The notes beneath the pieces were generated by a model that saw only the letters and a program-made list of their open reading frames with translations, searched no databases and was not told where the DNA came from. 64,000 nt of DNA. Source: Actinospica sp035552695 (GTDB lineage Bacteria > Actinomycetota > Actinomycetes > Streptomycetales > Catenulisporaceae). Made by a program: the position numbers and the translations under genes. The stretch covers positions 1-64,000 of the forward strand of contig NZ_DASZKT010000203.1 of the NCBI RefSeq assembly GCF_035552695.1. Direction: 5' to 3'. Positions 46,531-55,238 of this stretch are shown piece by piece (positions within the stretch are counted from its first letter, which is position 1; every line of letters starts with the position of its first letter).

Positions 46531-48141
46531 GTGTCCCTACAGATGGATACGGCATGGGTGCGCGCCGCGCGGGAAGGCGATCCGGCGGCGCTCGACGCGG
46601 TGGTCGCCGAGTACCTGCCGCTCGTGTACAACATCGTGCGCCGCTCGCTGCGGCACAGCGCCGACGTGGACGACGTCGCCCAGGAGACGATGCTCCAGCT
46701 CGTGCGCGGCGTCGGTTCGCTGCGCGATCCCGAGCGGCTGCGCTCGTGGGTGGTCGCGATCACGGTCAACCAGATCCGGGACCATCAGCGCTCGGCCGTG
46801 AAGGCTCCGACCTCGTTCGACGAGCGCCTCGACATCCCCGATCCCGGCGGCGAGTTCGTCGAGCACACGCTCATCCAGCTCGATGTGTCCGGGCAGCGCC
46901 GCGAGACCCAGCAGGCCGTGCAGTGGCTCGATCCGGATCACCAGGAGCTGCTGGCGCTGTGGTGGCAGGAGGCGTCCGGGCATCTGACGCGCCCCGAGCT
47001 CGTCGATGCGCTGCAGGCCGACTCGCACCACGTGGCCGTGCGCGTGGGCAGGATGAAGGAGCAGTTGGACGCCGCGCGGTGCATCGTGCGGGTCCTCGCG
47101 CGTACGCCGCGCTGCCCCGGCCTCAATGACGTCGCCTATGACTGGGACGGCGATACGTCCTCGGTCTGGCGCAAGCGTTTCACCCGGCATATCCGCGAAT
47201 GTCCGAACTGTGATGCATGGGTCCGCGATCTGATCCCGCCGGAACGCCTCCTCGTCGGGATGGCGCTGCTGCCGATTCCGGCCGCGTACGCCGGGTTCCG
47301 CGCCTCGACCGTCTTTATAGAGGTGGAACCCAAGGCAACGCGCCGCCGTGGCGCCCATCGCGGCGGCAAGACGACGGGGATGGCCGCGGCGAAGCCGATC
47401 GGCATAGCCTTCGCGGCGATCGCGGTCGTCGCGGCGGGTGCCGTGGCCGTGGAGGGGCTCCACTCGAAGCAGAACACCGTCGCGATAACGACGACCTCGA
47501 CCGGCTCGGCGCTCGCCTCCACCGCGAAGGCGACGCCGAGTTCGCTGACCATCCCGACGATATCCGTCTCCGCGTCGCCGAGCGCGTCGCGCACCTCAGG
47601 CAAGCCGACCGTCGCGCCGTCCACGGCCGCCGTCCGGACGACCAGCGCCGCCCCGCGTACGAGTGCCGCACCCGTCGTCGCGACCACCACCACGAGCGGG
47701 GGTTCGAACTCGGAGACGGCCGCGCAGCAGGTCCTCGACGTGATCAACCAGGCGCGCAAGCAGAACGGGCTCAAGCCGTACACGATGAGCTCGAACCTGA
47801 TCAACAGCGCGTCCGCGCACAACACGCGGATGGAGAACGGCTGCGGCCTGTCGCACCAGTGCTCCGGCGAGGCCGCGCTCGGCGACCGGGAGACCGCCGC
47901 CGGGGTGCAGTGGACCTCGGCGGGCGAGAACATCGGCGAGGGCGGCCCGGTCAGCGACACGCAGTCCGCGATCGCGAGCATGGCCGTCGGGCTGACCAAC
48001 AGCATGCTCGCCGAGCAGCCGCCGGACGACGGCCACCGGCTCAACATCCTGAGCAGCTCGTACACCGAGGTCGGAATCGCCGTGACCCGGGACAGCTCCG
48101 GCACGGTCTGGATGACGCAGGACTTCGCCGGCGACGGCTGA
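46531..48141 (+). CDS. Membrane-tethered ECF sigma factor fused to an extracytoplasmic CAP/SCP domain
   Basis: 536 aa. Residues ~8-90 are sigma region 2 (AAREGDPAALDAVVAEYLPLVYNIVRR, DVDDVAQETMLQLVRG, RSWVVAITVNQIRDHQR), ~130-190 region 4. HIRECPNC (220-227) looks like an anti-sigma zinc motif. A transmembrane helix lies at ~288-310, a Ser/Thr/Pro linker at 311-398, and a CAP domain at ~400-536 (VLDVINQARKQNGLKPY, SAGENIGEG, HRLNILSSSYTEVGIAV). The reading frame is continuous. Promoter activity could be gated by membrane cleavage or by external ligand. GTG at 46531 has GGGAG upstream; GTG 46504 and ATG 46543 are alternatives. Confidence 0.85.
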   Translation: MSLQMDTAWVRAAREGDPAALDAVVAEYLPLVYNIVRRSLRHSADVDDVAQETMLQLVRGVGSLRDPERLRSWVVAITVNQIRDHQRSAVKAPTSFDERLDIPDPGGEFVEHTLIQLDVSGQRRETQQAVQWLDPDHQELLALWWQEASGHLTRPELVDALQADSHHVAVRVGRMKEQLDAARCIVRVLARTPRCPGLNDVAYDWDGDTSSVWRKRFTRHIRECPNCDAWVRDLIPPERLLVGMALLPIPAAYAGFRASTVFIEVEPKATRRRGAHRGGKTTGMAAAKPIGIAFAAIAVVAAGAVAVEGLHSKQNTVAITTTSTGSALASTAKATPSSLTIPTISVSASPSASRTSGKPTVAPSTAAVRTTSAAPRTSAAPVVATTTTSGGSNSETAAQQVLDVINQARKQNGLKPYTMSSNLINSASAHNTRMENGCGLSHQCSGEAALGDRETAAGVQWTSAGENIGEGGPVSDTQSAIASMAVGLTNSMLAEQPPDDGHRLNILSSSYTEVGIAVTRDSSGTVWMTQDFAGDG

Positions 48142-48160
48142 GACGGCTGACGGTCTGCGC

Positions 48161-48943
48161 TCAGTCGTTCTCCGGCTGCTCGGCCTCGGCCTCGGCCCGC
48201 AGCGCGGCTTCGGACTCCTCGAGCTCGTGCTGCGCGTCGGCGATCCGGGCCGGCAGCAGGCCCTCGGCGCGGGCGAGTTCGACGGCGCGCCGCAGCAGCA
48301 GGACCGCGCGCCGCGGGTTGCCGTTCTCCCGTTCGGCCCAGCCGAGCGCGACCAGGCCGCTGGGGATCCGGCGCGGCTCACCCTGCTCCTCGCGCAGGTC
48401 GAGCGAGATCTGCAGGTGCTGCACGGCGACGCCGAACTGCTTGTCGACGACCAGGTGGTAGAAGCCGAGGTGCCGGTGTATCTCCGAGCGCGTGTACAGA
48501 TCGCCGGCCGCCTCCAGCGCGGGGATCAGCGACTCGGAGCGCCGGTAGTGCACCATCGCCGCATCCCAGTCCTGGTGCAGCACCTGCTCGAACAGGCCGA
48601 GGCCGAACGCCGCGGCCGCGATCCCCGCCCCGGCGCGCAGCTTCTCGTAACCGGCCAGCGCCAGCGAGAACCGCTCCCGCTCGAGCTCTACGTCGGCGGG
48701 CTCCGGCTGCCCGCCGCTCATCAGGGCCGTGATGTTGCGGTAGTGCAGCAGGTAGCCGTGCAGGTTCGCCGCCGCGGCCGCGCCCGCCGCGTCCCGGTCC
48801 TGCTCGGCGCTCTGCGCGGCGGCGCGGACCAGCCGTTCTGCCTCCGCGAACTCCCCGGTCCTGAACCCCGCCTCGATCAGGGCCTCGTCCGCCGCGGCGA
48901 GCAGTCCGGCCGTCGTGGTCTCAGTGCTCTGTCCTGAAGTCAT
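48161..48943 (-). CDS. TPR-repeat protein partner of an XRE regulator
   Basis: 260 aa. Almost entirely helical, Ala/Glu/Leu-rich, with repeated ~34-residue units (FAEAERLVRAAAQSAEQDRDAAGAAAAANLHG; DLYTRSEIHRHLGFYHLVVD; PRRAVLLLRRAVELARAEGLLPARIADAQHEL). No enzyme motif. The ATG overlaps the stop of the XRE gene by four bases, so the two proteins are made together and probably interact. Confidence 0.85.
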   Translation of the reverse strand: MTSGQSTETTTAGLLAAADEALIEAGFRTGEFAEAERLVRAAAQSAEQDRDAAGAAAAANLHGYLLHYRNITALMSGGQPEPADVELERERFSLALAGYEKLRAGAGIAAAAFGLGLFEQVLHQDWDAAMVHYRRSESLIPALEAAGDLYTRSEIHRHLGFYHLVVDKQFGVAVQHLQISLDLREEQGEPRRIPSGLVALGWAERENGNPRRAVLLLRRAVELARAEGLLPARIADAQHELEESEAALRAEAEAEQPEND

Positions 48944-49953
48944 GGACCCACTGTAAGGGGTGCCGTGTCACCCCAGTCCCAACGAATTCCCAAACGACAG
49001 GGACCGGCGGACAACGCGACGGCCAGCACCGAGCCGATCGCGTCCGGCTTGAGCAGCCGTTCCTGCGGCCGCGCGTCCGCGTCCAGCTCGGCGGTGCGGA
49101 AGTAGTGGCAGGACTCCGGCAGCGCCGACGGGTCGAAGCGCACCTCCATCAGGTACTCGCGCACCGGCACGTGCAAGGCCGTCTGCATGATCGTCGAGTA
49201 CGGGCGCGGGGTGCGGTTCTCGTGCGTGTACTCGAGGATGATGATGTCGCCCCGGTTGAGCGGCCGGTCGAACAGGATCTCGGCGACGACGAGTCCGATA
49301 TGAGGGTTCTCGATCACCTTGCCGATCCGGTGCGGCGGCTCCACGCGCAGCTTCGCGGGCGGTCCCGGATCGTCGCGCTGGAAGCCGGAGATCCACCGGT
49401 CCGGGCCGTCCACCTCGGCGCGCAGCAGCAGCCGGCTGTACATCCCGCGTTCCCGGCCGCGCGCGTCCAACTCGAGCCGGCAGTGCGTGCTCAGCCGCGT
49501 CAGCGCCTCGTCCCACTGCATGTCCACCTGACGCAGCGCGGATGCCATGTCGGCCAAGGGGGTGTCGCTGAACGCGGCCAAGCCCCGGTTGTCGGTCAGC
49601 GAGGCAAGCCGGCGACCGCGCGGTCGCGGCGGACCTATCAGGGCGGACAGCGACTTCGACGGCACGCCGAGGACTTCCTCGAGCTCGGCGAGCACCAGCA
49701 GCGAGGCCGGACGCTCCGGGCGGTAGCGCCCGGACTGCCAGGAACTGAGCGTGGCCACCGAGATCCGCGAACCGCGCCGCTTGAGCCGGTCCTGGATCCG
49801 GTCCAGGCTCAGGCCGCTCGCCGCGACCGCCGCGCGCAGGGCGTCGTCGAACGGACCGGTGTTGAGCAAGTGCGCCAGCCGCAACTCGGCCCGCTCCCCG
49901 CCGTCGGCCGAACCGCCGCGCGGTGCCGCGGGATCCGCCGGACTCGGGTACAT
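48940..49953 (-). CDS. XRE-type DNA-binding regulator with unknown C-terminal domain
   Basis: 337 aa from the ATG at 49953, preceded by GGGAGG at 10 bases. The helix-turn-helix at ~50-110 (AAVAASGLSLDRIQDRLKRRGSRISVATLSSWQSGRYRPERPASL, ending ELEEVLGVP) differs from DUF5753 proteins. The C-terminal ~200 residues contain beta-rich sequence with DRPLNRGDIIILEYTHENRTP and ESCHYFRTAELD, not recognised; it may be a ligand-sensing beta-sandwich. Co-expression with the TPR protein suggests a two-protein control unit. Confidence 0.85.
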   Translation of the reverse strand: MYPSPADPAAPRGGSADGGERAELRLAHLLNTGPFDDALRAAVAASGLSLDRIQDRLKRRGSRISVATLSSWQSGRYRPERPASLLVLAELEEVLGVPSKSLSALIGPPRPRGRRLASLTDNRGLAAFSDTPLADMASALRQVDMQWDEALTRLSTHCRLELDARGRERGMYSRLLLRAEVDGPDRWISGFQRDDPGPPAKLRVEPPHRIGKVIENPHIGLVVAEILFDRPLNRGDIIILEYTHENRTPRPYSTIMQTALHVPVREYLMEVRFDPSALPESCHYFRTAELDADARPQERLLKPDAIGSVLAVALSAGPCRLGIRWDWGDTAPLTVGP

Positions 49954-50345
49954 CGCGGATGTCCTCCCGGCTGGTCGAGCGGCGTCGCCTATATGAGAGA
50001 ACGTACCGGTCACGGCCCCCGGAATGGTGAGGGCTTTCCTCAGGTGTTTTCCGAATCGTGACCTTACGTTGATCTTCGCGTCCCCGCCCGGAAACGGTAC
50101 GGACTCCGGACCGAATCCCTCTTCGTGCCCTGCTATGTCCGGAATTGTTGGGGCGGTAAGGGAATTCGCTCAAGACTAAACGCCCTCGGAACCCTTGTCG
50201 GCCCCCGTGCCCCACCCGCAAGCTGAGCAACGGCCGCACCGATTGCCCACACACGTCGGTGCGGTTCACACGGCGTGCCGGGCGGACCCCCGCGTTCCCG
50301 CCGCCCGGCCGCGTCCCTTTAGCCCACGAGAGGGAGAAGCTCCGC
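49954..50345. other. 392-bp divergent intergenic region
   Basis: No gene seen. It separates the minus-strand XRE/TPR unit from the plus-strand G1 peptidase gene and must hold both promoters. A TATAGG hexamer on the minus strand near 49990 is a possible -10 for the XRE gene. AT-richer segments occur at about 50140-50180. No convincing full promoter could be assigned to the peptidase gene. Confidence 0.45.
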
Positions 50346-51146
50346 ATGTCCCACAGGTCATTCGTCCGTATGGCCGCGCTCGGCGCGGCCGCCGCCACCG
50401 CCTTGTTCGCCGCCCCGGCCGCCTTCGCCGCCGCCCCGGCCGGCACGGCCGCCCCGCTGCAGATCAGCTCCGCCCTGGCCCACCAGGAGAGCCACGGCCT
50501 GCATGCGCTGAGCCACCGCGGCAGCAACACCACTGTCTCCTCGAGCAACTGGTCCGGCTACGCCGCCACCGGCAACAGCGGCGCGTTCACCTCCGTCTCC
50601 TCCTCGTGGGTCCAGCCCACCCTCACCTGCACGTCGAAGACCACGTACTCGTCGTACTGGGTCGGTCTCGACGGATACAACAACTCCGCGCTGGAGCAGA
50701 CCGGCACGGAGGCCGACTGCATCGGCGGCCAGGCCGAGTACGGCGCCTGGTGGGAGGTGCTCCCGGCCTCCGAGAGCGCGTACTCGGTGACCGTGAAGGC
50801 GGGCGACTCGCTCAGCGCCAGCGTCGTGGACAACGGCAACGGCACCTTCACGATGAAGCTCACCGACTCGACCGAGGGCTGGTCCAAGACCACCACGGCG
50901 AACGGCTCCTCCGGCTACCAGGACTCCTCCGCCGAGGTCATCGCCGAGGCGACCGAGGTCAACGGCTCCATCGCCAACCTCTCGAACTTCGGCACGGTGA
51001 ACTTCAGCGGTGCCGAGGCCGACGGGAACTCGCTGAGCAGCTACTCGCCGAACGAGATCGTGATGACCGGCGGCTCCGACACCAAGGCGCAGCCGGGCTC
51101 CATCTCCGGCGGCTCGTTCAGCGTCACCTGGAAGAACTACAGCTGA
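50346..51146 (+). CDS. Secreted glutamic endopeptidase, family G1 (eqolisin)
   Basis: 266 aa. A Sec signal peptide covers ~1-30 (MAALGAAAATALFAAPAAFA). The mature enzyme has the G1 pattern: NWSGY (68-72), SYWVGLDGY (103-111), EQTGTEADC with the catalytic Gln118, AWWEVLP (134-140) and SSAEVIAEA with the catalytic Glu197. G1 peptidases work at low pH and are best known from fungi, with bacterial members in acid-loving and soil species. A strong GAGAGGGAGAAG sequence precedes the ATG. A hairpin follows the gene. Confidence 0.9.
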   Translation: MSHRSFVRMAALGAAAATALFAAPAAFAAAPAGTAAPLQISSALAHQESHGLHALSHRGSNTTVSSSNWSGYAATGNSGAFTSVSSSWVQPTLTCTSKTTYSSYWVGLDGYNNSALEQTGTEADCIGGQAEYGAWWEVLPASESAYSVTVKAGDSLSASVVDNGNGTFTMKLTDSTEGWSKTTTANGSSGYQDSSAEVIAEATEVNGSIANLSNFGTVNFSGAEADGNSLSSYSPNEIVMTGGSDTKAQPGSISGGSFSVTWKNYS

Positions 51147-51230
51147 TCACGGCTGTTCCCAAGCTAGGAGCGTGGTCGCTGACCCCCGCGCATCCCGCCT
51201 CCTAGGCGTGTGACCCACGCCGCCGGCCTC

Positions 51231-51261
51231 GCCCCGCCGCCACCTTACGGCAGGGCGGGGC
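51231..51261 (+). terminator. G1 peptidase terminator
   Basis: GCCCCGCC (51231-51238) pairs with GGCGGGGC (51254-51261), with a 15-base loop that can pair further (GCC/GGC). Confidence 0.55.
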
Positions 51262-51310
51262 CGTCCTTCGTGCCGCCGCAAACGGCCGGGAGATCGCGGA
51301 CGCGCCGACC

Positions 51311-51316
51311 TAGACT
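51311..51316 (+). promoter_or_regulatory. -10 hexamer TAGACT before the glycosyltransferase gene
   Basis: TAGACT ends 7 bases before the ATG at 51324, and there is no Shine-Dalgarno sequence, indicating a leaderless mRNA. Confidence 0.45.
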
Positions 51317-51323
51317 CGGCCGA

Positions 51324-52538
51324 ATGAGGATCCTGTTCAGCTCGACGTCCCTGGCCGGCCACTACGGCCCGCTGCTGCCGATAGCCCGCGCGTTCGTCGC
51401 CCAGGGCCACGAGGTGCTGTTCCTGGTGCCGCCCGCGGCCCGGACCGCCGTGGAGGACTCCGGGTTCGCCGTGCACGAGGGCGCGCCACCGGATCCGGTC
51501 GAGTACCAGCGGATCCAGGACACGATCGCCCGGGATCCGGGTGCGGCGAAGGTGCTGATGAACCGCGACTACTTCGGCCGCCTGTGCACGGAGGCGACGC
51601 TGCCCGTCGCCGAGGAGCTGTGCGCGAGCTGGCAGCCGGACCTGGTCGTGCACGAGGCGTGCGAGTACGCGTCCCCGATCGCCGCCCACCACGCCGGAAT
51701 CCCGCACGTGCAGGTCGCGATCGGCCTCGCCTGGATCGAATGGGGCTGCCTGCACGGGTTCGCGGCTGAGGTGTTGCCCGCCTTCGAGCCGGACGCCGTG
51801 CGCATCATCGCGGAGGCGCCGTACGTGACACGGCTTCCCGAGGGCCTGGACCCGAGCGAGTACCCGCAGACGGTTCGGTATCAGGTGGCTGATGAGCCGT
51901 CCGCCGAGGATTTCGACGGCGAGCTCGCGCCGGAGGGAACCACTCTCGTGTACGCGACGCTCGGCAGCATGGCCGGCGACTCGCAATGGTCGCCCGGCGC
52001 GTACCGCGTGCTGCTGGATGCCTGCGCACTGCTGCGGCGCTCGCATCCTGCGGTCAGGGTGCTGATGACCACCGGCCACTCGCTCGCCCCGGAGACGCTC
52101 GGCGCCGTCCCCGGCAACGTGCGCGTCGAGCCGTGGGTGCCCCAGGACCGCGCGTTCGCCGGCGCGAGGGCCGTGCTGAGCCATGGCGGCTCCGGCACCG
52201 CGTACGGCGCCCTGTCGGCCGGTCTGCCGTCCGTCTTCTTCCCGCTGTTCTCCGACCAGCCGCACAACGCGAAGCTGATCGCCGGAGCGGGCGCGGGCAT
52301 CCAGATCGACACGGAGGATCTCCGGAAGTACGGCATGCCGGTGGCCGCGGAGCCCGCCGACCGGGCCAGGCTCGCCGCGCTGGCCGAGGAAGTCGCGCGG
52401 GCCGTCGTCGCCGTGCTCGACGACCCCTCGTACGCGGCGAGGGCCCGGGAGCTGGGCGAGCAGCTGAACGCCCGGCCGAGCCTCGAAACAGTCGTCGGCG
52501 TATGGTCGGCGAATCGCACGCTTCGTTCGAACATTTGA
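51324..52538 (+). CDS. Glycosyltransferase, GT1/UGT-like (MGT type)
   Basis: 404 aa. MRILFSSTSLAGHYGPLLPIARAFVAQGHEVLFL is the N-terminal acceptor-domain opening of the macrolide/erythromycin glycosyltransferase type. The C-terminal nucleotide-sugar domain shows LVYATLGSMAG, VEPWVPQDRAF and the PSPG-like SHGGSGTAYGALSAGLPSVFFPLFSDQPHNAKLI with the donor-binding His. Acceptor unknown; no polyketide or other scaffold genes are near, so it may be a detoxification or xenobiotic-tailoring enzyme. Confidence 0.92.
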   Translation: MRILFSSTSLAGHYGPLLPIARAFVAQGHEVLFLVPPAARTAVEDSGFAVHEGAPPDPVEYQRIQDTIARDPGAAKVLMNRDYFGRLCTEATLPVAEELCASWQPDLVVHEACEYASPIAAHHAGIPHVQVAIGLAWIEWGCLHGFAAEVLPAFEPDAVRIIAEAPYVTRLPEGLDPSEYPQTVRYQVADEPSAEDFDGELAPEGTTLVYATLGSMAGDSQWSPGAYRVLLDACALLRRSHPAVRVLMTTGHSLAPETLGAVPGNVRVEPWVPQDRAFAGARAVLSHGGSGTAYGALSAGLPSVFFPLFSDQPHNAKLIAGAGAGIQIDTEDLRKYGMPVAAEPADRARLAALAEEVARAVVAVLDDPSYAARARELGEQLNARPSLETVVGVWSANRTLRSNI

Positions 52539-52552
52539 GCTAAAGTGGAGTC

Positions 52553-53068
52553 ATGGCAACCACACTCCTCCTGATCGACCTGCAGCGGAACATGCTGGAG
52601 CCACCCGAACAGGTGCCCGCGGCCCACCAGCTGATCGTCCTGGTGCACGGGCTTCTCGAACGGGCGCGGGCCGTCGGCGCCTCGGTCGTGCACGTGCGGA
52701 ACAACGGCGCCGAGGGCGAGTCCGACTTTCCCGGGACACCGGGCTGGGAGCTCTACCACGTGCCGGTGGAGGGCGAGGCGATCGTGGACAAGTTCGGGAT
52801 GGACGCCTTCGCGGACACCCCGCTCGGCGAGCTGCTCCCGGCCGGCTCGACGATCCTGATGGCCGGGCTGGCGAGCGACTACTGCGTGCGCGCGACGGCG
52901 CTCAGCGCGCGGCGGCTCGGCTACGACGTGCGGCTGATCCACGGCGCGCACGGCACGTACGACGCGGGCGGCCGGTCCGCGGAGACGATAGAGAAGGAGA
53001 TCGAGCACGAGCTGCGCGAGGCCGGGGTGCGCGTCGTCGAACCGGGCAGCCCGATCTTCCGAAGCTGA
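52553..53068 (+). CDS. Isochorismatase-family cysteine hydrolase
   Basis: 171 aa. The Asp-Lys-Cys triad is complete: Asp9 (LLLIDLQ), Lys80 (IVDKFGMDAF) and Cys111 (GLASDYCVRATALSAR). The size and lack of other domains fit nicotinamidase-like or related amidohydrolases; true isochorismatase function is not supported by context. TAAAGT lies six bases before the ATG, and a GGAG is only two bases away from it, so the start is either leaderless or uses a very close ribosome site. The last bases of the gene are duplicated just downstream. Confidence 0.9.
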   Translation: MATTLLLIDLQRNMLEPPEQVPAAHQLIVLVHGLLERARAVGASVVHVRNNGAEGESDFPGTPGWELYHVPVEGEAIVDKFGMDAFADTPLGELLPAGSTILMAGLASDYCVRATALSARRLGYDVRLIHGAHGTYDAGGRSAETIEKEIEHELREAGVRVVEPGSPIFRS

Positions 53069-53098
53069 GCCGAAGCTCGTCGAACCGGGCAGCCCGAT
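53034..53098 (+). repeat. 22-bp direct repeat at the isochorismatase-like gene end
   Basis: TCGTCGAACCGGGCAGCCCG plus AT at 53034-53055 recurs exactly at 53077-53098 (43-bp period). The shorter CCGAAGCT also repeats around the stop codon. The first copy is coding (VVEPGSPI), the second is not. Confidence 0.85.
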
Positions 53099-53121
53099 GC
53101 GGTTCGGTCTTCTGCAGCTGA

Positions 53122-53145
53122 TCCGCGGGAGCACCTCTCCGCGGA
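53122..53145 (+). terminator. Terminator hairpin after the hydrolase gene
   Basis: TCCGCGG/CCGCGGA plus GAG/CTC enclose a CAC loop, with one bulged T. Confidence 0.6.
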
Positions 53146-53248
53146 CGTTGAGACATGGAACTGAGACTGGAAGCCATTCTGCGTCTCGATCGGCCCTCGT
53201 AGCGTTGGGGCGTCGGCAGTATTCGAAGACGTGAAGGAGCAAGAACCC

Positions 53249-54172
53249 ATGCGTACCGTGACTCAACGGCGGTTCGGCGGTCCCGAGGTGCTCGAGGTCG
53301 TCGAGGTGGCCAAGCCGAGCCCGCGCTCCGGCGAGGTGCTCGTCCGGGTGCACGCCGTGTCCCTCAATCCGGTGGACGCGCACGTGCGCAACGGCGGGTT
53401 CCCACTGCTCGGCGAGCCGCCTTTCCGGGTCGGCTGGGACGTCTCCGGCGTGGTCGAGGCGGCGGGGCCGGGGGCCAGGTTCGCGGTCGGCGACGAGGTG
53501 TACGGCTTGCCCGGCTTCCCGTTCGCCGAGGTCGGATATTCGGAGTACGTCACCTCGCCCTCGCGGCAGTTGGCGCGCAAGCCCGCGTCCGTCTCGCACG
53601 TCGAGGCGGCGGCGATCCCGCTGGCCGGGCTGACCGCCTGGCAGGGGCTCGTGCAGGCGGCGGACGTGCGGCCTGGCCAGCGGGTGCTGATCTCGCGCGC
53701 GGCCGGCGGCGTCGGCCACCTGGCGGTGCAGATCGCCAAGGCCCGCGGCGCGCACGTGACCGCGCTGGCGAGTGCGGCCAAGCACGAGTTCGTCCGCTCG
53801 CTCGGCGCCGACGAGGTCGTCGACTACCGGGCCGTCGACTTCACCGAGGTGCTGAGCGACCTGGACGTGGTGCTCGACGCGAACGCGGACGGCGAGCGGT
53901 CGCTGCGGGTGCTGCGGCCCGGTGGCGTGCTCATCAGCATCCTGCAGCACGGTGACGCCGAGTTCGCGAAGCGGGTGGCGGAGGCCGGCTACCGCTTCGC
54001 CGGAGTCTCGGTGGAGCCGGACTACGCGTCCCTGGAGGCGATCGCGGAACTGGTCGACGCCGGGAGGATCCGGCCGCACGTCTCCACGCGACTGCCGCTC
54101 GAAGAGGTTGTGAAGGCGCACGAATTGCTCGACGAGGGAACGTCTGTCGGCAAGATCGTGCTCACTGTTTAA
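53249..54172 (+). CDS. NADP-dependent quinone oxidoreductase (zinc-free MDR family)
   Basis: 307 aa. MDR superfamily: GEVLVRVHAVSLNPVDAHVRNG, GWDVSGVVEAAG, then the Rossmann loop RVLISRAAGGVGHLAVQIAKARGA at about 140-165. The catalytic zinc cysteines and the structural zinc loop of alcohol dehydrogenases are absent, so it belongs with quinone reductase/enone reductase types. GAAGGAG is nine bases before the ATG at 53249. An AraC-type regulator gene follows directly on the same strand. Confidence 0.92.
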   Translation: MRTVTQRRFGGPEVLEVVEVAKPSPRSGEVLVRVHAVSLNPVDAHVRNGGFPLLGEPPFRVGWDVSGVVEAAGPGARFAVGDEVYGLPGFPFAEVGYSEYVTSPSRQLARKPASVSHVEAAAIPLAGLTAWQGLVQAADVRPGQRVLISRAAGGVGHLAVQIAKARGAHVTALASAAKHEFVRSLGADEVVDYRAVDFTEVLSDLDVVLDANADGERSLRVLRPGGVLISILQHGDAEFAKRVAEAGYRFAGVSVEPDYASLEAIAELVDAGRIRPHVSTRLPLEEVVKAHELLDEGTSVGKIVLTV

Positions 54173-54217
54173 CCAAATGTGCGAATCCGGTTCCGGGATC
54201 GGGGGAAGGGCAAGATC

Positions 54218-55168
54218 GTGGACGTCTTGACGGAGGCGCTGGCCTCGATGCGCACCGACCGCCCCGCGTCGGTGCGCACGAACGGCCGCGCGCCGTGGGG
54301 CCTGCGCATGCCGCCGACCGCCGGAGCCGGATTCCACGTCGTGCTTTGCGGCGGATGCTGGCTGATCCCGAAGCTGAGCACGGGGCCGGCCGATCCGGTG
54401 CGGCTGGAGGCGGGCGACGTCATCTTCCTGCGCGCCGGCCCCGAGCACGTGCTGACCGACGAGCCGGGCACCCCGGCCGGGGTCGCGGGCGCCGAGTACT
54501 TCCAGGACGACGAACTGGTCGGCGCGTACAACATCGGGGGCAGCGGCGAGCTGACCAGCCTGCTGTGCGGCAACTACCACCTGGACCGGGCCCGGCCGCA
54601 CCCGCTGGTCAGCCAACTGCCCGAGCTGATCCACCTGCGTACCCGCGACGGCCGCCATCCGCAGCTGACCTCGGCCGTCCAACTGCTGCGCACGGAGCTC
54701 GACGGCCCGCGCATCGGCTCGAGCGGCATCGTGCCCGCGCTGATCGACTCGCTGCTGCTCTACATCCTGCGCGCGTGGATGGACGAGTGCCCGACCCGGT
54801 CCGCGGGCTGGGCGACGGCGCTGAAGGACCCTGCGATAGCCCCCGCGCTCGCCGCCATGCACGCCGACCCGGCGAACTCGTGGACCGTGGAGTCGCTGGC
54901 CGGACGCGCGGGTCTGTCCAGGGCCGCCTTCGCGAAGAAGTTCAACACGATGGTCGGCGAGCCGCCGCTGACCTATCTGACGCGCTGGCGGATGACGACC
55001 GCGGCCCGTCTGCTGCGCGAGTCCGACGCACCGCTGGCGGCGGTCGCGGCGCGGACCGGCTACGGCTCCGAGTTCGCGTTCGCCAAGGCCTTCAAGCGGG
55101 AGTACGGTCAGGCGCCCGGCGGATACCGGCGCGCGCACGCCATGCCGGTCGAGGCCGTCGCGGCCTAG
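54218..55168 (+). CDS. AraC-family regulator with cupin domain
   Basis: 316 aa from the GTG at 54218 (GGAAGG upstream). The first ~180 residues are an AraC cupin_6-like sensor (DVLTEALASMRTDRPAS, WGLRMPP, LEAGDVIFLRAGPEHVL). The C-terminal ~100 residues carry two helix-turn-helix units (WTVESLAGRAGLSRAAFAKKFNTMVGEPPLTYLTRWRMTTAARLL, VAARTGYGSEFAFAKAFKREYGQAPGGYRR). Regulators of this form often sit next to the oxidoreductase they control, as here, 45 bp downstream. Confidence 0.93.
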   Translation: MDVLTEALASMRTDRPASVRTNGRAPWGLRMPPTAGAGFHVVLCGGCWLIPKLSTGPADPVRLEAGDVIFLRAGPEHVLTDEPGTPAGVAGAEYFQDDELVGAYNIGGSGELTSLLCGNYHLDRARPHPLVSQLPELIHLRTRDGRHPQLTSAVQLLRTELDGPRIGSSGIVPALIDSLLLYILRAWMDECPTRSAGWATALKDPAIAPALAAMHADPANSWTVESLAGRAGLSRAAFAKKFNTMVGEPPLTYLTRWRMTTAARLLRESDAPLAAVAARTGYGSEFAFAKAFKREYGQAPGGYRRAHAMPVEAVAA

Positions 55169-55238
55169 CTCCGGATGCCCGGTTTCGGCCGCGGCCGCCG
55201 GGCTTAACCTCATGCTCAACTCACCTTGAGTCGAACTT

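Noticed and set aside
51324..52538. Glycosyltransferase as part of an antibiotic gene cluster
   Set aside because: No polyketide, peptide or terpene synthase genes lie nearby in the window.
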